Shown piece after piece: positions 9,841 through 23,204 of a stretch of 64,000 nucleotides of DNA. The DNA comes from Anthoceros angustus (lineage: Eukaryota; Streptophyta; Anthocerotopsida; Anthocerotales; Anthocerotaceae), in contig MU008158.1 in NCBI GenBank assembly GCA_010909165.1, positions 2,009,478 to 2,073,477 of the forward strand, in the 5' to 3' direction. Positions within the stretch are counted from its first letter, which is position 1, and every line of letters starts with the position of its first letter. Below the pieces are notes generated by a model, which saw only the letters and a program-made list of their open reading frames with translations, made no database searches and was not told where the DNA came from. The position numbers and the translations under genes are program-made.

Positions 9841-12560
9841 CACTTCAATCGTCCTCTATCCCTTGACCTTTGTTTCCACCGATGCAATACGAACTCCACG
9901 TGATATGGGCATATGCGTCGGGCGTGCACCAACATGTGCCTCGAATCAAGCGACGCGACGTCACTTGGTGACTCTTGGACCAACACCAATGGTTTCGTGG
10001 TTCCTCCACATCTTCCTACACCTATCCGACCTCTATAACCACTTTCACACATTCCCTATGTCAATGCGGCTACAAGGTGGGCACCAATTCCCTCTTGTTT
10101 GTTGCTAATTGACCATCACCGGTCCACCCATGCAGGCGACTCCATCGTCCGGGAGAAACATCTCGACCATTTACATTCCCCTCCACAAACGGCCCCTACC
10201 CATAGACCGTACCAACCATTCCTATGTCACTTGCGCCTACACCCCTTCGCCACCGTCCGACCTGACTCCTCTTGGCTTCAACACCCGTTGTCTTTGCTTG
10301 ACCCTCTTAAAGACCTCCTCGTTTCCCCGTGTGGTCCACCTTCCGTGGCCGGCATTCGACCCACTAGCCTCAATGGCTAGCCCTTCACTCCCGGCCCCAT
10401 AGGCTGCCAAATCACCACTTCCACAATTACGAGACAAGCGAATAGCATTCAATCTCTCGATGGTTGCCACCCTACTCACGCTTTTGACACGGATCGTGAT
10501 ACGCCTGTGGCACCGCCATCACACCTCCGGATCCCCACCATCCACGTTGCCTCCGGCATCACTTGACGTGACGCCCCTGCTTGGCACCTTCCCTCCATCT
10601 TCCTTCTCTCCACCGGGTTGCCTTCACGACCGGCCTTCACCTTCCACCGTTTTCCTTCCCTTCTTCCTGCAGTGCACACGCATCACTTACTCACGTCCTA
10701 TAGCGAAACCTACATATCACAACCAAGCATTCCATTAACCGTCAACGACTATTTTACCACTCGATTCTAAGATGTCTCCAATCCATGCCTTGCTGCCCAC
10801 TTCAACTCATCCGTGGTTGCGCTCCTCCCGTTGGACATACCGTTTCGAACTCCTTTGCTCCGGACCAAAGGGACCATGCTCGTGCTTGCAATTCTTGCTT
10901 ACGCGGCCTGTGGTGTTGGCCACACACCCCATGCTCAGAACGTCACCACGGCTTGCGCACTTTTCTCCATGCCTTCGTGCATTAGGCGGATGCAACCATT
11001 TTGCATCCTTCCCTTCTCCCTCCACGAATGCGCTTGCCGCACCTTCTTGCCCACATTGTGGTTCCTTGTCCGCGATGCACCGCAAACCGCCACAATATCC
11101 TCGCTCTATACTTGCAAACTCATACTCTACCTTCCTCACCGTCTTTCGCAAACTGTCGTGGCTCGACCATGGCACCATCACTCCATTTTGCACACACTAG
11201 CTCCAACACCGGTGGAAGGCCTTCCTCACTCGTCCTTCCTCTGGACGACTCTTCATCCTCCTCCTCATTCTCTATCCACCCTCCATCGCATAACCGGCTC
11301 ACGCCCATGTACACGCCACCACGCCCATGTAGCCCGCACAACACTATGACATCGTCTAATGGCTTACCGCCGTGCTCACAATTCTCCAATTTCATGTGCT
11401 GGCAATGTAGTCGGCATGTCTTCCTCGACCTCGATCCGCCATCTCCACATCTTCCTCCTCGCTCCGCCTCCCCATCCTCGCTACTGGTGTCCTCCTCACC
11501 GCCTCCTCACCATCATAGGCATGCGCCCTTGGCCCTCCTCCGCAACCGCCCACCAGCCACTGCCCACTCCCACCGCAGGAGTCTCCTCCTCCAAAGGCTC
11601 CCTCCCGCCACGTTGTTGGGGTTGTCCGCCGCCACCGGCGTAAGGTCCACAAAACGTATGCCATCTCTCTGCAGCTGTGGTCACCCTCTTGTGCACCACC
11701 ACCATGCTCCTCAAGTTGGACACACCCTCAAGCTCCGACTAAGGCCAATGTCCCTCCGGGATGTCGCGCCTGGCGATCCCTCCTCCGACTTTGGAATCTC
11801 TCCTGGAAGCAAAGAAGCGTTAGCTCCCCACCTGCTGGAGACACCCACTCCACTTCCGGCCACGAGCATCGCCGCCTCTTGCAGACTCCACTGTATGAAG
11901 GTTCTCCTCCGGCACCTCCACCTCTCTCGCCGCTCGCCCACGCCATGGGCATCCACCCTCCACTTGGAATCGGCTTTCCACGACCGCGCCCACCTCACTT
12001 GCCGGCTTCCACCATCCCGCTTCCATCCACCGCCGCGCTCCCCGCGCCAAGTCCCTTGTGGACCATTTTCCGGCCCCCTCCCTCTCGTGGGCGCAACGTC
12101 GATGGGCCCCCCAACCTCCTCCTTCCCGGCAGCGACGTTATGGGCACCGGACATCCGCGGGATTGGGCGTTTGTTCCGTGCTTAAGCCACAGCCAAATCC
12201 TCAAAGTCAACGTCCCAAACCATGGTCGAGGAAGGCCAACCGAGTCACCGCACATGCACAACCGATAACCGCGACAAAGTGAACAGGAACTCCGGGCGAT
12301 GGGCCGACAAGGCGGTGAGGTAACCTGTGGTGATGGGGAAGAGGGGCAAGAGGAGAAGAGGGGGAGGCGAGGCGAAGTCCTAGGGCATGCCACCGGCTCA
12401 TGTGCCATGCATGCCGATTTCGCCGGCACAAACTCGAGTTTGCGCCCACCACCTATATGTGTACATGTGGCATTCACATGCCTAAAACACACCGCGCGAT
12501 TGTCCACCACACCATTCTGCGGCACATATGGCATCCATGCATGTTTGGCATATATAGGCA
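9840..12560 (-). other. pyrimidine-rich region, possible minus-strand gene remnant
   Basis: The plus strand is markedly C/T-rich, and a 394-codon plus-strand open stretch (11,001-12,185) is dominated by Pro, Ser, His and Leu, as expected when purine-rich coding sequence is read backwards. The minus strand offers shorter, more protein-like stretches, for example at 10,807-11,193 (contains RKVEYEFASIERGYCGGLRC) and 11,496-11,723. I recognise no family. In CACTA elements a second gene of TNPA/TNPD type is expected beside TNP2; this could be its remains, transcribed away from TNP2, but that is inference. Confidence 0.3.
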
Positions 12561-13110
12561 TCCCGTGTTTATACGATTTTCGATCCAAGGACAAATTTAG
12601 CCCATTATGGATTACCATATGCATCGAAGGAAAATAATTTCCCTTTGCTCATGCGCATTTCGTGGTCCAAGGACAAAACATTCGTTATGTATGGTCATTT
12701 CGTGACCCAAGGACAAATGTTCCTCATTTGTCATGACCATGCCTTGGCCGTCAATTTTGGCCATTCGGATGACCATTTAAAGCCAAGGACAAATGTTTCC
12801 CATTATGGAAGATCATTTTCGATCGAGACAATAATTTGCCATTGTTCATTACCGTTATGTGGTCCAAGGACAATACATTCCCATCATGCATGATCACTTC
12901 GTGACCCAAGGACAAATGTTCCTCATTCGTCATGACCATGTCGCCTCATGTCAATTTTGGCTGGATGACCATTTGGAGAGCCAGGATGAATTTGCCCTTT
13001 GTGGATTACCAGACACAAGGACAAATGATTGTGACGAGCTTTCCTCCAATAAGACAATTTTGCATTTAATCATCCCCTTGACCCAAGGACAAGTGTTCGC
13101 AATGCCATTT
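12560..13110. repeat. degenerate ~40-bp tandem repeat
   Basis: A unit close to GACCATTTCGTGACCCAAGG followed by ACAAATGTTCCTCATT recurs with the core CCAAGGACAA. Cores start near 12,584, 12,667, 12,707, 12,783, 12,863, 12,905, 13,014 and 13,082, mostly at spacings close to one or two times 40 bp. Units are diverged and partly rearranged. The array lies inside CACTA-1 and has no coding character. Confidence 0.75.
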
Positions 13111-16100
13111 CGCAATGCCCAGATGTGGCATGCCATTTCAAGGGCAAGACCACTTAGCCCCGCCATGCTCCACGGACCATGCATGTGTTAATTTGCTATT
13201 TTTATGCTTTGCCCGTTTCGCATACCACATTGCCTACCGATCCAGATGCGACGATGTCCGCGACCACATTCCGTGGAGCCGTGGTGATGGATGCGGTGGC
13301 CATGGTGTGGGGAGTGGTGGTGCCGGGGCGGCGCGGTGGGGGAGGGAGGAAAGAGGAGAGGAGGAGACTGCGCCATGCCACCGCAACCTGCTTGCCATGC
13401 CACCGCATACTTGTATGCTCCTTGTCAACGTATGCCATTCCTCCATGCATGCCATGTATGGTCCCTATGTTGAAGGCCATGACAATGTCATGGCGACAAC
13501 CCGCCATGAACCAAAGACAATGGCTCCCTATCTCGCATAAACTTGTCTTCCACCGTTGTCCAAGAAAGGTGTGGTGAAGCCATTTAATATTTGAAAAGCC
13601 GTGGCATGGTAGAAAACATGCCATGTCCGGTCGTATTGACACGACGCCCGTTCTCTTTTCGATATCCGCTTCTTCTACACCATTGTGCAAGGACGGTAGG
13701 TGGCACGTGAGAGCCATTCAAGCAAACTAAATGCCCCCATTCATTATGCCATGAATGAAGGACCCAGATGTGAATTTGCCATATATATGCCAATTCGCTG
13801 CTTCTCCCATATAATGATGTGCATCGCTCGAGACTCCTGCCAGTACCACCAATCAAACGTCACATGGCGTAACGTGTCATGTATTCACACCTTGGCAGAC
13901 GCCAATGTGACGGCTCGACGTCACCGCGCCGCATCCGCAAAGGATATCCGACCTTGGGAGACATGACATCTACCTTCGTGTTCGGCTGTTTGCCCGCCAC
14001 CACCGCCTCCATGAATTTACCGCCAACCGTCATCGCGATGGCCGCCATGCCACCGCCATGTCTCCTTTCTCACATGTAAGGAACGGCTGAAATTCAAGAT
14101 CCTCTCATCCGCAACCCGATGTGGCACGGAGGACAAGAGGCTGCCTAAGGTCGTGTTCCGCTTTAAATGTCACCACCTTGCCCTCGCTTCACGCTACTAC
14201 CTTTGTTTTGGTCATCTTCGCATCCGAGGGCGAGCTTGTCTTCCAGTGAAACACGCCTCGCCGTCGCTTACCTTGTGCCTATGACGGACATGTGCAAGTA
14301 TGCCGCAACGAGCTGGCCGAAACCACCGTGGGTATCCACCGGTAGCTCGCAAAGACGAGGCGTGTGTGCATGTCTCCATCTTCACAACTGGAAATACAGA
14401 TGGCCATCAAGGATCATATGGGAATGTTGGGCGCGGTGTCCCCGCCTTCACGGTGGAGTCGCCTCCTTGCTATCCCTCACGGCGTCTTGCTCGGTGGCGG
14501 TGGTTCCTTCTCTAGCGAGGTGGTCCCTTCTACCGGTGCGGGCATGGTGTTCGTGACCGCACACGGTATGGATTGGGTGCCGAGGCGCCGCATGTGAACA
14601 CTTTTGTTTGGCCCTTTTCTCCAACCGCAAGTTCATGCTCAGTGTGAAGGTGTTGTGAATCCGATTTGAGAACCCGCAACATTCCGCCCCTCACCGTGCT
14701 TTGTGGATCATTGCGTGTTTGCACATCGTTGTTGCTGGTGCCGGAAACCGACGATGCCCATCAAGGACGAGGGCTGCAGTTCTCGTCAATGACGATGGCC
14801 ATCAAGGATGATGGACGGAGGTTGCTCTCCTCTTGTCGGCCATCAAGGACCGGTATGGAGTGCCCGCCTTGGCTCTCTGCCCTCGATCGGCATGTCGTGT
14901 GACTAGGGACGGTTTATACCTCACAATGTGGGGTATATGATTACCGTAATTAAATGGGATGGGAAAGTCCTTCTTCTTTGATCACTACGTGTACTTCTCA
15001 TGTCACCCAATAAAACTCGATGACTGTCTGCCTTGGCGGAATGGATGGGTATGGTTTGTGCCCGTCATGCTGACCGACATGACAAGTCACCGCTTGCACG
15101 CCCCTTCCGAGTCACGCGTAATAAACAAAGTATGGTGATTGGTGCTATAGCTCTTTGCCTTCTCCTCCTAGATGCACAAGGCATTCTCTAGATTCCGGTC
15201 CATTGCATACCTCATGGAGAGAATTGGCAAGGATTCACGCCGCAAGAAGTTGAAGGCGAGGGAGATTGAGAGAGAAGGCGATGTACACGCCACCTCCCCG
15301 GGGACCGATCCGCCCCGGGTGATGCGAAGGGCAAGAGGAAAGTGGAGGAGCAATCGCTGTGGCGGCGACGCATCCGGCCGACGGAGTGCCAGTCAAGCCA
15401 CATTTCCTCCATGGGAAGAAGAGGCGAACCGCATTCGGAGCTAATTTCTGCAGAGGCCACGATCCAAGGAGGAGGTTGCAGAAATTGAGTCGCCTGCTTG
15501 GATAGAACAAGCCGATGTGGGGCTTCACGTCCGCGCCACCGTGGTCAAGCTACACACTTCTGAATGGAATTGGGATGCGTTGGACGAGACAAAGATGGAA
15601 CGCACTGCACCGGGTTCGTGCCCTTTCACGGAATGGCGACGCAACATGGGAGTCAGAGAGACTTTGAGACAATGAGCTCAACACTATTCCCGTCAGAGAG
15701 TGGACATGAAGGAGGTTGTTTACACCAAGGGGAAGGCGCCTCCGAACGCTTTGTTCTGCATATGCTTGCTTAAGCTTACGATCAAGGCCGTCGGTCGAAC
15801 TTGGATTGTGTGTAATCAACTTTAAATCAAAACACGCATCCCCAAATGCAATGATCGATACGCGTGTCAACCATCTCGACCGCTGGTGCCGACCACTGCT
15901 AGCCAGTAGCACATCCTCCCTTTCCATTGCAGGTGTCACCCCTACACTACGCCCAATCTCCGGCCCGGGAAGAGTCGGCTACCACGCTTGACATAACGCC
16001 CGGCAGCTTCCACGCCGCTAGCGCTGCATGGCCGCGAACATTGCGTGCATACAGTGGCGTGCTCACCAACCGTGCTCCCTGTCGCCCGCTGAGTTGGGAT

Positions 16101-16900
16101 TGGAAGACGGTGGTGGCTCCTTTGCGCAAATTCGCTTGCTCATGTCCAGGCGCGAGGTTCTTGTCACCCCTGATGCCCCGATGCGTGCATCGTCTCGCGC
16201 TTTGCTCGATCGGCCGACTTACCGCCGAGCCGGGTCATCACGACGCGGATCTCCATAAGGTGTGCGTTTGTGCTTCCATGGTTTCGCAAGCACGTCGTCC
16301 CTACGTGTCGTCTGTGTTTATGGGTCATGAAGTCATGATTGCACACCGGGGACGGGGGCGTTCGGATAACGGATGTACCACCTTTGTCGGCCGTGGTTGC
16401 CGTGCCTACCGGATCACGACCGGGAGGATGCCACGAAATGCGGCGGTACATGTATTGTCCCGCCACATGTGTCGCGAGTCAGCTCGTATTCGACACATTT
16501 CAAGAATTCACTGCTGCCACCGCCTGTACCCGCTGTGGCCGTGAGTTCTCTCGCATCAATGGCCAGCAAATGCACTCCAATTCTAGCTTTAAGGTGGCTT
16601 TTTGTCGGCGAGACACGAGCGCATAGAAGAGCGCGCCGTCTTGACGCCTCCGCACACCGGATTCGGATACGGCTCGATGGGTCCGACAGGGAACAGCGGC
16701 CATCCTACCGACCACACTAGTAGTTCCGACGAAAAGTATGGATGAGGGTTCGGAGGTGATGATATGCCCGGCGTACAGGACGAGTCGGAAGCCACGGATG
16801 TTGCAAAGGCGCGGGATGGAGTCCAGATACCGCTTGTCGAGCGGGCGAAACGCCGTTATACCACATTGAAGAGGAAGTCCAATCGAAAGAAAGAAGCGCA
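13110..16900. other. unidentified interior of CACTA-1
   Basis: No gene can be assigned. The words GCCATCAAGGA and GATGGCCATC recur at about 14,400, 14,760, 14,800 and 14,840. Around 15,170-15,760 the plus strand has protein-like stretches (LMERIGKDSRRKKLKAREIE; SEWNWDALDETKMERTAPGS) that could belong to the N-terminal part of the downstream transposase gene or to an accessory gene. Between 16,000 and 16,700 open stretches on both strands are short and unrecognised. Confidence 0.35.
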
Positions 16901-16929
16901 ACATCGGTTGCCTTTGGCAAACGATGTAT

Positions 16930-19250
16930 GACATCGCGTGACGGCACTTTTAAAGCTCTTAAGTGTGGATATTTTGCCGCCCGAACAAGTCAAGGGACAT
17001 GTACGAGGCAAAGTCGTGTACATGTTTGGGCCAAGATACGTGAAAATCCATGCTTGTGAAAAGATTGTATTCTATTCGGGGTGAGTACGTGGCAGCGCCC
17101 ATTGCCCTCAGGCACGCCGCGGTACAAGGAAGGGTTTGATGAGCGAGATGCCCAAGGTCCTCGGCATTTCCTCTAAGACGATTGAAACGCATGTTGAATG
17201 CCGGAAATAGCATGATGATGACTTGGTACGTCGGGAGGCAAAGCGAGAATGGGGACATGTCCATGATGGCGTACACCCCAACATGGAGAGTATTTGATGC
17301 TTGAAGGGTTCGGGATGAACCTCGCAACTTGAGGTTGGCATTATGCATGACGGCTTCAACCCCTTTGGTCACAGTGTCATCAACACGTCCATATGGCTAT
17401 GCTATTCGCTCACAACATGCCTCCGGCTTGCACAAAGGACGCCCATGTCATGCCTCTCATTGTACCAGACCGGGCATGGTAAAAATTTTGATGTTTATAT
17501 GGCGCCCGGTAGAAGAACCGGAAGAGTTGTGGAGAGGGGTGGACATGGAAGACTTTTCAATGTGAACGATCCTAGGAGGCATTTTAGGTGCGAAGGCAAA
17601 TCATTCATTGCCGACTACCTGTTGGGCACCGATCGGATTGCAAGTGAAAGGGACCCGGCGTGTGGATTCGGACTGGATTCCCGCTATTCTCATCAATTAA
17701 AAAGCAGTTTATGTTGGCAACAGGAGGTGGTTGCCCAAGCGATAGCGACGGTGGGAAGACATGGACTGGTACGATGGACGGGCGAACTCCGTCCCCACCT
17801 GTGCCACCAACGCTTTGATGATGTGGTGATGATATGGTACGCAGAGAAGGTGCGCCACCGCCGAGATCCGCAGCGAGGAAATTTTGGAAGCGCGATGTCT
17901 TCGCTTAGGGTGCTCCCATATTGGCCACCTTCTTGTGATGGCGCCAAAGGATGTCATGCACGTGGAAAAGAACAATGCAGAGGCCATATGGCACACTTTG
18001 ACGAGCGAGACGACCTAGCATCAAGGATGGACATGGAAGCCAATGGAGGGAAAAGGTGGTTGTGGCGGTAGGAGAGGATCGCCATTGCCCCGAGGCGCCT
18101 TACGCTTTGGCGAAAGACGACCTCACAAGTCATAGAGAGAATTAAACGCATAAAGCTGCCACAGCTATGGGTCTAACATAGGAGCGAAATTAGAGGGGGC
18201 AAAGTGGGCTTGAAGTGCCATGATCGCACATCATGCTGGAAATCATCTTCCCATCGTCCTTCGGGGTGCATAGACCCGATACAAGGCGGTTGTGAAATTG
18301 GGTCGATCAGACAGATGGATTTGCCACGGACAATACCGGATTCAAGCACAACGAGAAGAGGTCATGCGGGTGATGTGCTCTGGAAAAGCAATTCCTCCAA
18401 AGGTCTTTGATATATCAACCCACCTCATAATACATTTAGTGGACGAGGTGATTGCCTGGGCAGCACACTGTGGATGTACCGTGGAGAGATACTTAGGATC
18501 CGAGGAAAGGCGCCAAATACAAACCGAGTCCATAGCCGGTATATGAGAGAGGAGAGTATGCATTTCGGCATGTCATTCCTCCGCATTATGGTCACGTCGG
18601 TGGATCATGGAGTCCCGAGTGTGGGAGAAAAGCTGTTGGGTGTCCGTCTGCACAATGGATGCTTGAGGTGCGCCACTTATGTGTGTATCACACGAAGGTG
18701 ATGCAGCCTTTTGGACATGTACGACGAAGAGGTGAGGATGTACGGTGCACATGAGGAACGGCAAGTTTCAAGAGGTGGGTGCACAAGAAGGGGTGGCGCT
18801 TGGGAGGCATCCTGCTATGACCCACGAGTGAGGGCTATAATGGATGGCCCGCTTGCAAGCAGCACGGCACATAGTCACATGTGGAACAAAGGCAGCACCG
18901 TAGGGAGGCGACAACGGCGGAGCACAAAAGATAGTGCAAAGAAAGTTTATCATGGGTGGGACAGGGGCCGGGGAGCTCAAGAGGAGCGTCTTCTACGGCC
19001 ACATAGAGCAACATCGCGGATGCGCTTCGAGGAGTATAATCCTTGAAGGTTGGATGGTACGAGTGTCGGCCGAGGGGACAAGGCCATCGCCGAAGTCGTA
19101 CACGGGTTTGACCTTGTGAATACCGAGAAGGTTTGCAGTGTGGTGCACTCCATCGATGGTCCATTTGTGTGGCCATCGCAGTAACTCGGCATGATGCATC
19201 CGGAGGCGTGGATGGAACAGGGTGGGCCTTGGCCGTGCCTACTCCGGGGA
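16930..19250 (+). pseudogene. CACTA-1 TNP2-type transposase, frame-broken
   Basis: TNP2 proteins bind and cut the ends of CACTA transposons. Reading the three plus frames in turn gives, in family order: KIHACEK and GTRKGL/RYKEGFDERD (zinc-ribbon region, about 17,045-17,150), HDGFNPFG (about 17,345), NFDVYMAP (about 17,485), DVMHVEKNNAEAIWHTL (17,950-18,000, intact; the hallmark of Transposase_21), FDISTHLIIHLVDEV and VERYLG (DUF4218, about 18,405-18,500), and a DUF4216-like tail (GFDLVNTEKV...FVWPSQ, about 19,105-19,180). Several frameshifts of one or two bases separate these blocks, so it is a pseudogene. Its orientation is opposite to copia-1. Confidence 0.88.
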
Positions 19251-22200
19251 TGGAGAGAGGAGGAACCCATGCTGGGCACATAGATTGTGGCATGTCGTTT
19301 GAGTAGCTGAACGGATGGGCAAAACCAAGATGCCAAGTGGCATTAAAGTATTTCCAAACAAACAAGCACGATCCAATGGCGGAATGTGCCAATACCCAAG
19401 TGACGTGTGGGAATGGTCGAGGAAGTCGATGATTAAGTTAAAATGGAGTAATGGGGCATTGAGAGCGCTGCGCCATTTGGGCAATATCATACATCACGAG
19501 TAACGCAACGTAACCAATGGGACATGAAAATTGCTCCACGGCCGAGGTTGTGGTCGAAATGTGATTATGGGCAAGTAGCAAGTGCACAGGCGTACTGGTC
19601 CCGCCGATAGCGAATGACCACCGCCGCCTTTGCAAACAAGCTTTTCAAAATGGCCGCCTTGAATGCAGGACTCATGGCCCGCGCTCACCGAGAGGGAAGC
19701 CATTGCCTCAAAGATGGAACGGCGGTGGACAACCGTTCACAAGGTGGAGAGTATGGCCACCGAGGCTTGCCGAGTCGCGAGGCGCTGCGAACACCAGCCG
19801 GGCGGCGCGGCCGACGGCGCCGACGATGGACCGACCGGGTGGGGAGGATGGGGGCAACCGCCTCGGCCGTCGCTCATCCCCCGCACCCAGGGTCATTCGA
19901 CATCGCGACCAAGAAGCCTCTCATCAAGACGGCCGCGAAGGTAAGAGGCGAGGGCGATGAACAGGAGTTGATTTTGACGACGCCGAGATGAACCTCCCAC
20001 CGACGGATGCGAGTTGGAGCATTGCGTAAGAATTGAACGACATAGAGGAGGAGCTACGCTTGATGAGGTTGGTTGTCGCGAGTCGATTTAACGGCAAGTG
20101 ATGCCGGCAAAGTGTGTGCACACTTTGCCGCAAGACGCCGCAAAGTGTGCACTCAAGTTTGCGCGGGTGAGTGGGCATGGTGGACAAACGGTAACACAGA
20201 GCACCGGCATGCTGGCGGTGTTTAAGCATGGGGACAAGGGAGGCAACCTTCGAGGGCGGCGGTGGCGGATTGCAAGAAGGGAAAGTGGAATCGGAAGGGC
20301 CGGACAAAGCAGATGAGCCGACGACGACGTGCACTTGATCTCGAATGGCGCAATCAATTTCGCAAGGGGTGGTGTTCTAACCGCGTGATGACAGCGGTCC
20401 GATACCGGGCGCGAGTGGTGGACAACGATGCCGTTAAAGCCTTGATAAACAAGCATGGGGTGAAATGGTCAAGGAGGCCATGCAAACCACATGAAGTGTG
20501 GGGAGGGACTCGGTTGTTCGCGAAAGGCAAGGCACGAATCTGGTACCGTGAGGACGGTTGTGAATGAACTCGGTACCCGGCAAGATGGCGGGACGTTCGA
20601 AAGAAGAGAAAGCACGGTTAGTGAAACTGGTTCCATTCCCTGCACCGTGGTCAAGTCCAAAGATAAGCCGACACTCGCATGACGCGGACACGCAATTCTC
20701 GATGTGGAAGTGCAGCGCTAGAGGAAATGGTAGAGGGGAGGACATGGGGAAGAAACCGAGCATGGTGGATGACGAAGAGTGGGAAGATGCACTTGCATGG
20801 GCTCGGATGGAGTTGAAGAGGAACGGGAAGTTTGAGCCATCAAGCACGAAATCGCAGCAAAAGAGAGGCTAGCCAAAACGGGGATGGGTCCAAACCCATG
20901 GGGAAAGGGAGGGCTGGCCGGGTGGTGAGGTTTGAGAATCAAGATGGGCGGTTTCCAACGGAAGAAGAGGCAGAGTATGGGAGGTTGAAGAGGACGATTT
21001 CCATGCACTGTGGGCGGTCCGATAGTGGGGTTCTGCGAGTTCCTACATGGTAAGGCGAGTGTATGACAAGACACCGTAGATTCGCCATTGCAAGGAGAAC
21101 AAGGAAATGACCATTTTGCTTAATGACATTGAATTGGAGATGGATCCGATATGGTGGCCTTCCGAGGCGACGGAAGGAAGGGGTGGAGGCGCAGTGCACG
21201 TGGTGGCGTGGACGGGAGAGGCTAGGAAGGAATGCAGATGGCAAGGGGCTTGGGGAGGAGGAGAGGAGGCGGGCACAACGTATTGGAAGGGGGAAAGGCG
21301 ACGATGAAACAAGAGTGAAGTGGAGACGGGCCACGCACATGAGGGCGCAAGGTGAGGGAGGCAGAGGGGGAAACGACAGATTTAATTGTGGTGCCGCGAC
21401 ACCACGATCGCCTGTGTTTGGTGGAAGCTGCATGCCTGGGAATGGTGTGATTGGAGGCAGGGCGACGAGGTCACGTGGGCAGCAAGCAACAGCTGGAGAA
21501 GAGGTGGAGGAGTGCCCGAGACCGGAAGGTGACGGCCATGTTTGCGGAGGGTGGAGGCCGTTGGGATCGGATGGAGACGACGCTGAATGGTGAACAATGA
21601 GTGTGGAGGGCGAGTCGGGTGGTGGACCAGAGGGGGGCAACCGATCCGTCAGAGGAAACACACTTGTGTGCACGGTGATGCCCAAAAACGAGGGGAGTAG
21701 GAGGAGCGGGCGGGGACGGACAAAGTGGATCACCCAGCAGCATCCATGCTGGGCGGCCAAAAGGCACTAGCATGAGGCGATGTCGGGGAGAGAGAATGAA
21801 GGAGGTTCAAGAGGGCATCATGCGTGCGCCTTTGATATGGGCAAAGGCGGTACGATGCAAGGGGACAGGACGGGGACGCTGCGATAATGTGGACGATCCA
21901 AGAGGCAGTGAAGAGGACGATGTGCCTAATTTCGTGCGGACACATATCTTGCAGCCTCGCCGAGAGCATGGACCTACATAGTGGAGCCCTGAGTTGAGGC
22001 AACGCCACCGCGATAAAGGGTGGCGGAGGAAAAGAGGAGGAGGAGGAGAGGCGGCAGCGTGGGCAGTAAAGGGCACGGCATAGGAAGAAGGACGGACGAG
22101 GAAACTGCCCACCAAGGCGTAAGATACGAGGAGGGACCGAGGAAGGTAAGGCAAATGGTCACTATGGTGATTGGTACACCCATTAACGTTGGGTAACTCA

Positions 22201-22540
22201 TGATCTATGCCGGTTTGTATGTGCAACGTGCCGAAGGCGTGGAGGGAAGCGTAAGTGGCAAAGCTTGCCTCCAACGCAAGTGGAGGGGAAGAAGAAAATT
22301 GGGAATCGAACGGAGGGCGGAAGTTTCGAGGTGCATACGATGACGAGTAGGAAGTGCCTTACATGGAGGCGTAAAAGCAGCATACCAAAACCTCCTCCGC
22401 ACAAAGACAATCTTGTAGGGGCATAACCTCTGTGATGCGTCACAATAAGGTGATAGGTGGGGACCATGGGAAGTTGGCTATGGTGACGTGAAGGACAAAC
22501 CGCACGCCGCATGCTATAAAGTAGGGGTAGAAAGAGCCGC
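19250..22540 (+). other. purine-rich downstream part of CACTA-1
   Basis: The plus strand is G/A-rich with many short open stretches; that at 20,262-20,567 is basic and contains WRNQFRKGW and KALINKHGVKWSRRPCKPHE, resembling the Ptta/En/Spm accessory proteins (Transposase_24 type) only loosely. The stretches at 20,564-20,872 and 21,123-21,593 are charged and unrecognised. A second transposon gene after TNP2 is plausible but not shown. The long minus-strand stretch at 20,939-21,760 is the Ser/Pro/His-rich shadow of this purine-rich strand. Confidence 0.3.
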
Positions 22541-22913
22541 GCTATTTACACGTATAGTAAATACATAGTACCGCATCATGAATATGTATGCAGGTACGTA
22601 TGGAATACGATAGTATACAAACTTATTTTATATGAAATTGAATACGCCCTTATAGCACTTAGAATAATATATTACATTTATCACGTAGACTACATGTGTA
22701 TAGTATAAGGATGTATTCGCATGTATTTATATATGGTCGTATTGAAGGGCATTGGCGTAACTACCAAGTAAAACGTGGTATTGCAAGGGCAAAAGTAAAA
22801 GGAAAATAGTGGATGGGGAGGAGGTTCGGTCAAGCCTCCAAAAGTGTTACAAGACCTCTCTTGTAACACTTTAGATGTTGCAATCATGTTGCAATTTTGA
22901 GAGAGGGCAAAAC
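22540..22913. other. CACTA-1 right subterminal region, first part
   Basis: AT-rich sequence (22,540-22,760) is followed by GTTACAAGACC, TTGTAACAC, ATGTTGCAATC and ATGTTGCAATTTTG (22,840-22,900), the same subterminal words seen behind the left terminus. The copia-2 LTR starts at 22,914, cutting this region off from its terminus at 38,574. Confidence 0.6.
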
Positions 22914-23155
22914 TGTAAGGGTATTAAAGCCCAATGTACTTAGACTAATACACTTAGTCTAAGTTAGGTGCTCATATCATTAGTTTAGCTTAAGCTAATC
23001 ACTAGGAAGCTTCTTGTGCTCCTTCCTAGGAGCTTCTTGTGGAGCTTCCTAGGAGTTCTTGAGGGTATAACCTCCAAGCCTCATCTCAATGTGAGAGAGC
23101 TCTTTGCCTCCTCCTCTCCTCCTTCCACCAAAGATGGCTGCCCCACCATCCTTCA
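22914..23155 (+). repeat. copia-2 5' LTR
   Basis: It starts TGTAAGGGTATTAAAGCCC and ends CTTCA. It matches the 3' LTR along its length except for a handful of short indels and very few substitutions. The TATA box is shortened to TATAACC at 23,066 whereas the 3' LTR keeps TATAAATA, so the copy that should drive the element has lost its better promoter. Confidence 0.93.
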
Positions 23156-23156
23156 A

Positions 23157-23175
23157 CCGGTATCGAGCCATGGTT
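23157..23175 (+). promoter_or_regulatory. copia-2 primer-binding site
   Basis: Directly after the 5' LTR the sequence reads CCGGTATCGAGCCATGG. This matches the plant initiator-methionine tRNA primer site (TGGTATCAGAGC) apart from a changed first base and one missing A. Confidence 0.8.
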
Positions 23176-23204
23176 TGGTGTTGTGATGCTAGAATTTTCT
23201 AGTC

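Noticed and set aside
11001-12185. 394-codon plus-strand open stretch
   Set aside because: The Ser/Pro/His/Leu-rich translation mirrors a pyrimidine-rich strand; no domain, and the opposite strand looks more protein-like.
12560-13110. CRISPR-like array
   Set aside because: Units are degenerate, spacings irregular with no unique spacers, and the context is a plant transposon.
20939-21760. 273-codon minus-strand open stretch
   Set aside because: Same kind of shadow, over a purine-rich plus strand; Pro/Ser/His-rich without motifs.
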